NCBI GenBank assembly: GCA_023846275.1
Contig: JAIUJO010000300.1
Location: 527,038 to 591,037, forward strand
Direction of reading: 5' to 3'
Source of the DNA: Vanilla planifolia
Taxonomy: Eukaryota > Streptophyta > Magnoliopsida > Asparagales > Orchidaceae
Length of the DNA: 64,000 nucleotides
The translations under genes were made by a program, and so were the position numbers. A model generated the notes under the pieces. The model was not told the origin of the DNA. It worked only from the letters and a program-made list of their open reading frames with translations, and did not search any database. The first letter of the stretch is position 1. Each line of letters starts with the position of its first letter. Shown in pieces: positions 61,001 through 64,000 of this stretch.

Positions 61001-64000
61001 ACCCTATTTGTTCTCTTTTTTGTCATTCACATCTTTTGGATATGGTTATATTTCTATTCTTGAATTTATCTCATCTCAATTTTATATTTGTTTAATATAT
61101 TAAATTTTAGCCTTATAATGCATTTATTTAACTTAGTTTTATAATTTAAAATAATTCTAAACAAGGACCAATAAAGTTTAAACAAATAATGTTGGACTCA
61201 TCTCGACTATCGTTATCCATCTAAATATTTTTTTTATATTTTTTAATTATTTTTTTAGTAGTTTCGTAAGAATGATGTTGTACTTTTATTTGTACTTATT
61301 TCAACAATTGATGATTTTATACTCAATCTATTTTGTATGTTTGAATAAAACATTCTATACAATTTACCTTATTTATACAAATTTTTTTCTTTGATTTAGT
61401 TATATGATAATGAAACCCTAATTCTCCTCTTTAGCGACTTTATATCACCTTTTTTTGTTTATATCACGTTGCTATAGTTTATCACATTTTAGTAATAATA
61501 ATTTATTATTATTTATGATTATTTAATTTTGTAACTCTTAGTAATTCTAGTAAATTGATCAAGATAAAACAATGCCATTGGAGTATCCCTAATGAGTTTT
61601 GACCAATTATAAATCTACTTTCACATTTTTTTGAAATTTTATTTTGTAAGATATTTGCATGTTTTTTGATAAATTTGATCTATAACTAATTTGATGATCG
61701 ATGATGTTTTGTTGAATCTCCTTAGTACCTTCGAGTCAAACCTTCCTATATAACTTATCTTAATTCTTCTAACTTTCACTTTGTTATGGTTTTACTACTA
61801 TATAACACAAGATCTTGCATTATGTTAACCATTACATATCTTTCATTTGGTTATATCATTATTTTTCAATTTATCTAATTTTGTCATTATTACATATTTA
61901 GTTAAAATAAGAAACAATAATATAATATATTTCATTTTTGTTTATATAGGTAATTCATTATAATTCCAAATAAAGTTTGATCAAGACAAAGAAAATAAGC
62001 ATTAATTATTTTATTAAAATATTTTTCAAGAAAAAAAAATTATTAGTAGATTCATCTCAATAAGGTTTTTCCCAATGAAGTATTAACAATTTTATTTCGA
62101 AATATTTTTATTTTTTATAGTTTTTTAATGTTTTATGTGATAGTTTAAATATAACTAGATTTGATGATGAAAGATGTTATAGGCAATCTCTATAATGTCA
62201 AGGAATTAAGCTTATTTATATAATTTATCTTATTTTCCAAAATATTTTGTATTGATTTGGTTATATTACCATGTTACTCTATCTATTTTTTGGTGTGGCC
62301 TTTACATCTTTTTGATACAGTTATTTTATATTTTTTTATTTATCTCATTTAATCTTTCTTGTTTTACCTTTCTAAGTAATTCCAAATGAAGTCCAATCAA
62401 GATGAAGCCAACATAATTAAGAATTTTTATGGAACTCTATCTAGTTAAATATTTGTTTCTCTTTATTTTCAAATTTTTTTATTTTGAAAGAGTTTGTCCT
62501 AAATTATAAGAAATTTGAATTGGCAGCTAATTTGATTTTTCAGGATGTTATACTCAATCTTGTTGGTGCATTAAAGTCTAGCTTTCCTCAATAACTTATC
62601 TAATCTCTTGAAATGTTTTCTATGATCTAGTTTTACTACTATGTAATTTGAAATCTCTTTTTATTTGACTCTTACATTGCACTTATAATATTGTACTACA
62701 TTACTTAAATATAGCTCTTTCTAGCCTTAACATATATTTATTTAATATTAAAATAAAAAATCCATTTTATTTATGATTATTTAATTTTGTAATTCATTAA
62801 AATTCGGTTTGATTAGGTCAAAATAAATGTCATTAGATTTGCATAGATCAACTCTCTCTAATTAAATATTTATTCTAATATTTTTAAATATTTTACTTTG
62901 CTAACATTGCATGCTTAAAGATTTATTTTGATACATTAACTAATCAAAAATCAAGAAAGTTGCACTCAATCTCTTTAGCATCTTCGAATGGAGTTTTCTT
63001 ATTAGATTTATTTCATTTCTTCTAACTTTTTTATTTTTTTTTCTAATATTTTTATACTATAAATCATCTATAATGTGACATTTATATCAAATTGAATTGG
63101 GGATATTAATTTTATTGAGTTTATCTCATTTTATCTCTATTATATATTTATTTAATATTAAAATAATAATTGTCTTTATTTATGATCATTTGTTTTCTTA
63201 ATTTCTATTAATCTTAAAAGTGATTTGATTGAGAAAAAATAGATGTCTTTAGACAGCTCTTAATAAGCTTACCTTATAAAATCCATGTTTTGGCACTTAA
63301 AAAATAAATTATTTGCTTTGGTTCTCAGACACTTTACAACGAATTCAATTTAAAGTTTATTTGATGATGGAGAATGTTCTGCTCAATTTCTTTAGCTTCT
63401 TGGAGTGAAACATTAATCTATTTTTATTATTCAATTGTTTGGCTTTGTTATGTTAATATTATTATGTAAAATGAAATCTTTCCTAATGTGACTTTTATGT
63501 GTCATGGATTTGAATATATTGCATTGAGTCATTTTATTTTATTTGAAATTTAATATGTAATTACTAAATTTTTAGATAATAATTTATTATTATTTATTCC
63601 TATTTTTTTAATAATTCAATATAATTTGAAATAAGGTCTAATCATTACAAAACAAATATTGTTCATTTTGATGAGTTATATCTAACTAAAAATTGGTTTT
63701 TATGTTTTTAAATTTCTTTTCTATGTTCTTGGCATACTTTTTGAGGCATTTTATTTTATAAATAAATTGAGAATCACAAATGTTTTAGTTAATCTCGTTA
63801 TTGTTCTCTAATTCAACTTTCTCATACCATCAATCTTATTTATTAAAGTTTTTTCTTTGGTTTAGATATATTACTTTTAAATTTTTATTCTCCACTCTTG
63901 TGACCTTGGAAGTACTTTGATTTGGTTAAATTATATTCTTTTCATTTATCAAATTTTAACTTTAACATATATTTATTTAGTATTAAATAAAAATGCATTC
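55015..64000 (-). repeat. Satellite-like array, right arm: ~21-22 monomers in opposite orientation
   Basis: The same monomer as at 41515-47368, reverse-complemented. The landmark TTTGATGATCAAGGATGTTA or variants recurs at about 55150, 55560, 55979, 56386, 56789, 57211, 57632, 58031, 58396, 58925, 58975, 59370, 59773, 60510, 60898, 61310, 61693, 62163, 62533, 62946, 63363 and 63768. Intervals cluster at 403-422 bp. Irregular spots near 58900-59000 and 60130 are truncated monomers, and the 470-bp interval before 62163 has an insertion. Each landmark is followed by a CTCGATCTCCTTA-like word and then CTTGGAAT. The array continues past the window end. No coding potential. Confidence 0.93.

Noticed and set aside
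41515..64000. CRISPR array
   Set aside because: Repeat units are about 410 bp, strongly diverged and without short unique spacers, in plant-type DNA.
41515..64000. Functional centromere satellite
   Set aside because: The ~410-bp period is not near the common 150-180 bp, and monomers are too diverged for a homogenised active array. Possible only as an old or peripheral array; not claimed.

Overview
The window looks like gene-poor, AT-rich nuclear DNA of a plant, most likely a flowering plant. By eye the GC content is about 30%. It holds decayed remains of plant-type Ty1/copia and Ty3/gypsy LTR retrotransposons and of L1-type LINEs with a DUF4283-like first ORF. It also holds long AT microsatellites and two large arrays of an approximately 410-bp tandem repeat. 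I found no intact protein gene, tRNA, rRNA or promoter of a live gene. The longest uninterrupted element-derived reading frame is 138 codons (29302-29718), inside a broken copia reverse transcriptase. Similarity calls were made by reading translations by eye and recalling family motifs; no search was run.

Layout. 1-2220: copia-1, a + strand copia remnant cut by the window edge (protease, integrase, RNase H; reverse transcriptase core lost), with a polypurine tract and probable 3' LTR start near 2222. 2800-5000: an old direct duplication with a unit of about 1.2 kb. 5693-5908: a perfect 216-bp palindrome with 78-bp arms around an AT core. 6420-7990: LINE-1. 10000-12500: gypsy-1, lacking most of pol. 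17400-18460: LINE-2. 19700-22300: a direct duplication of about 1.4 kb. 23380-32605: copia-2, the only nearly complete element, with two diverged LTRs of about 2 kb around gag-protease-integrase-RT-RNase H, all broken by stops and frameshifts. 32600-41500: mostly unrecognised, with a less AT-rich block at 36500-37140.

41515-64000 is the most unusual part. An array of about 14 monomers (modal spacing 411-420 bp) runs on the + strand from 41515 to 47368. About 21-22 monomers of the same repeat (modal spacing 403-422 bp) run on the opposite strand from about 55015 to the window end. Between them lies a spacer of about 7.6 kb with a direct duplication of about 1 kb, a minus-strand gypsy gag remnant and a repeat shared with the 20-22 kb region. 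The monomers are strongly diverged but keep the same landmark order, including an imperfect dyad of about 30-40 bp. I could not assign the repeat to a named family.

No genes act together here. The window reads as an old repeat graveyard, probably silenced heterochromatin.
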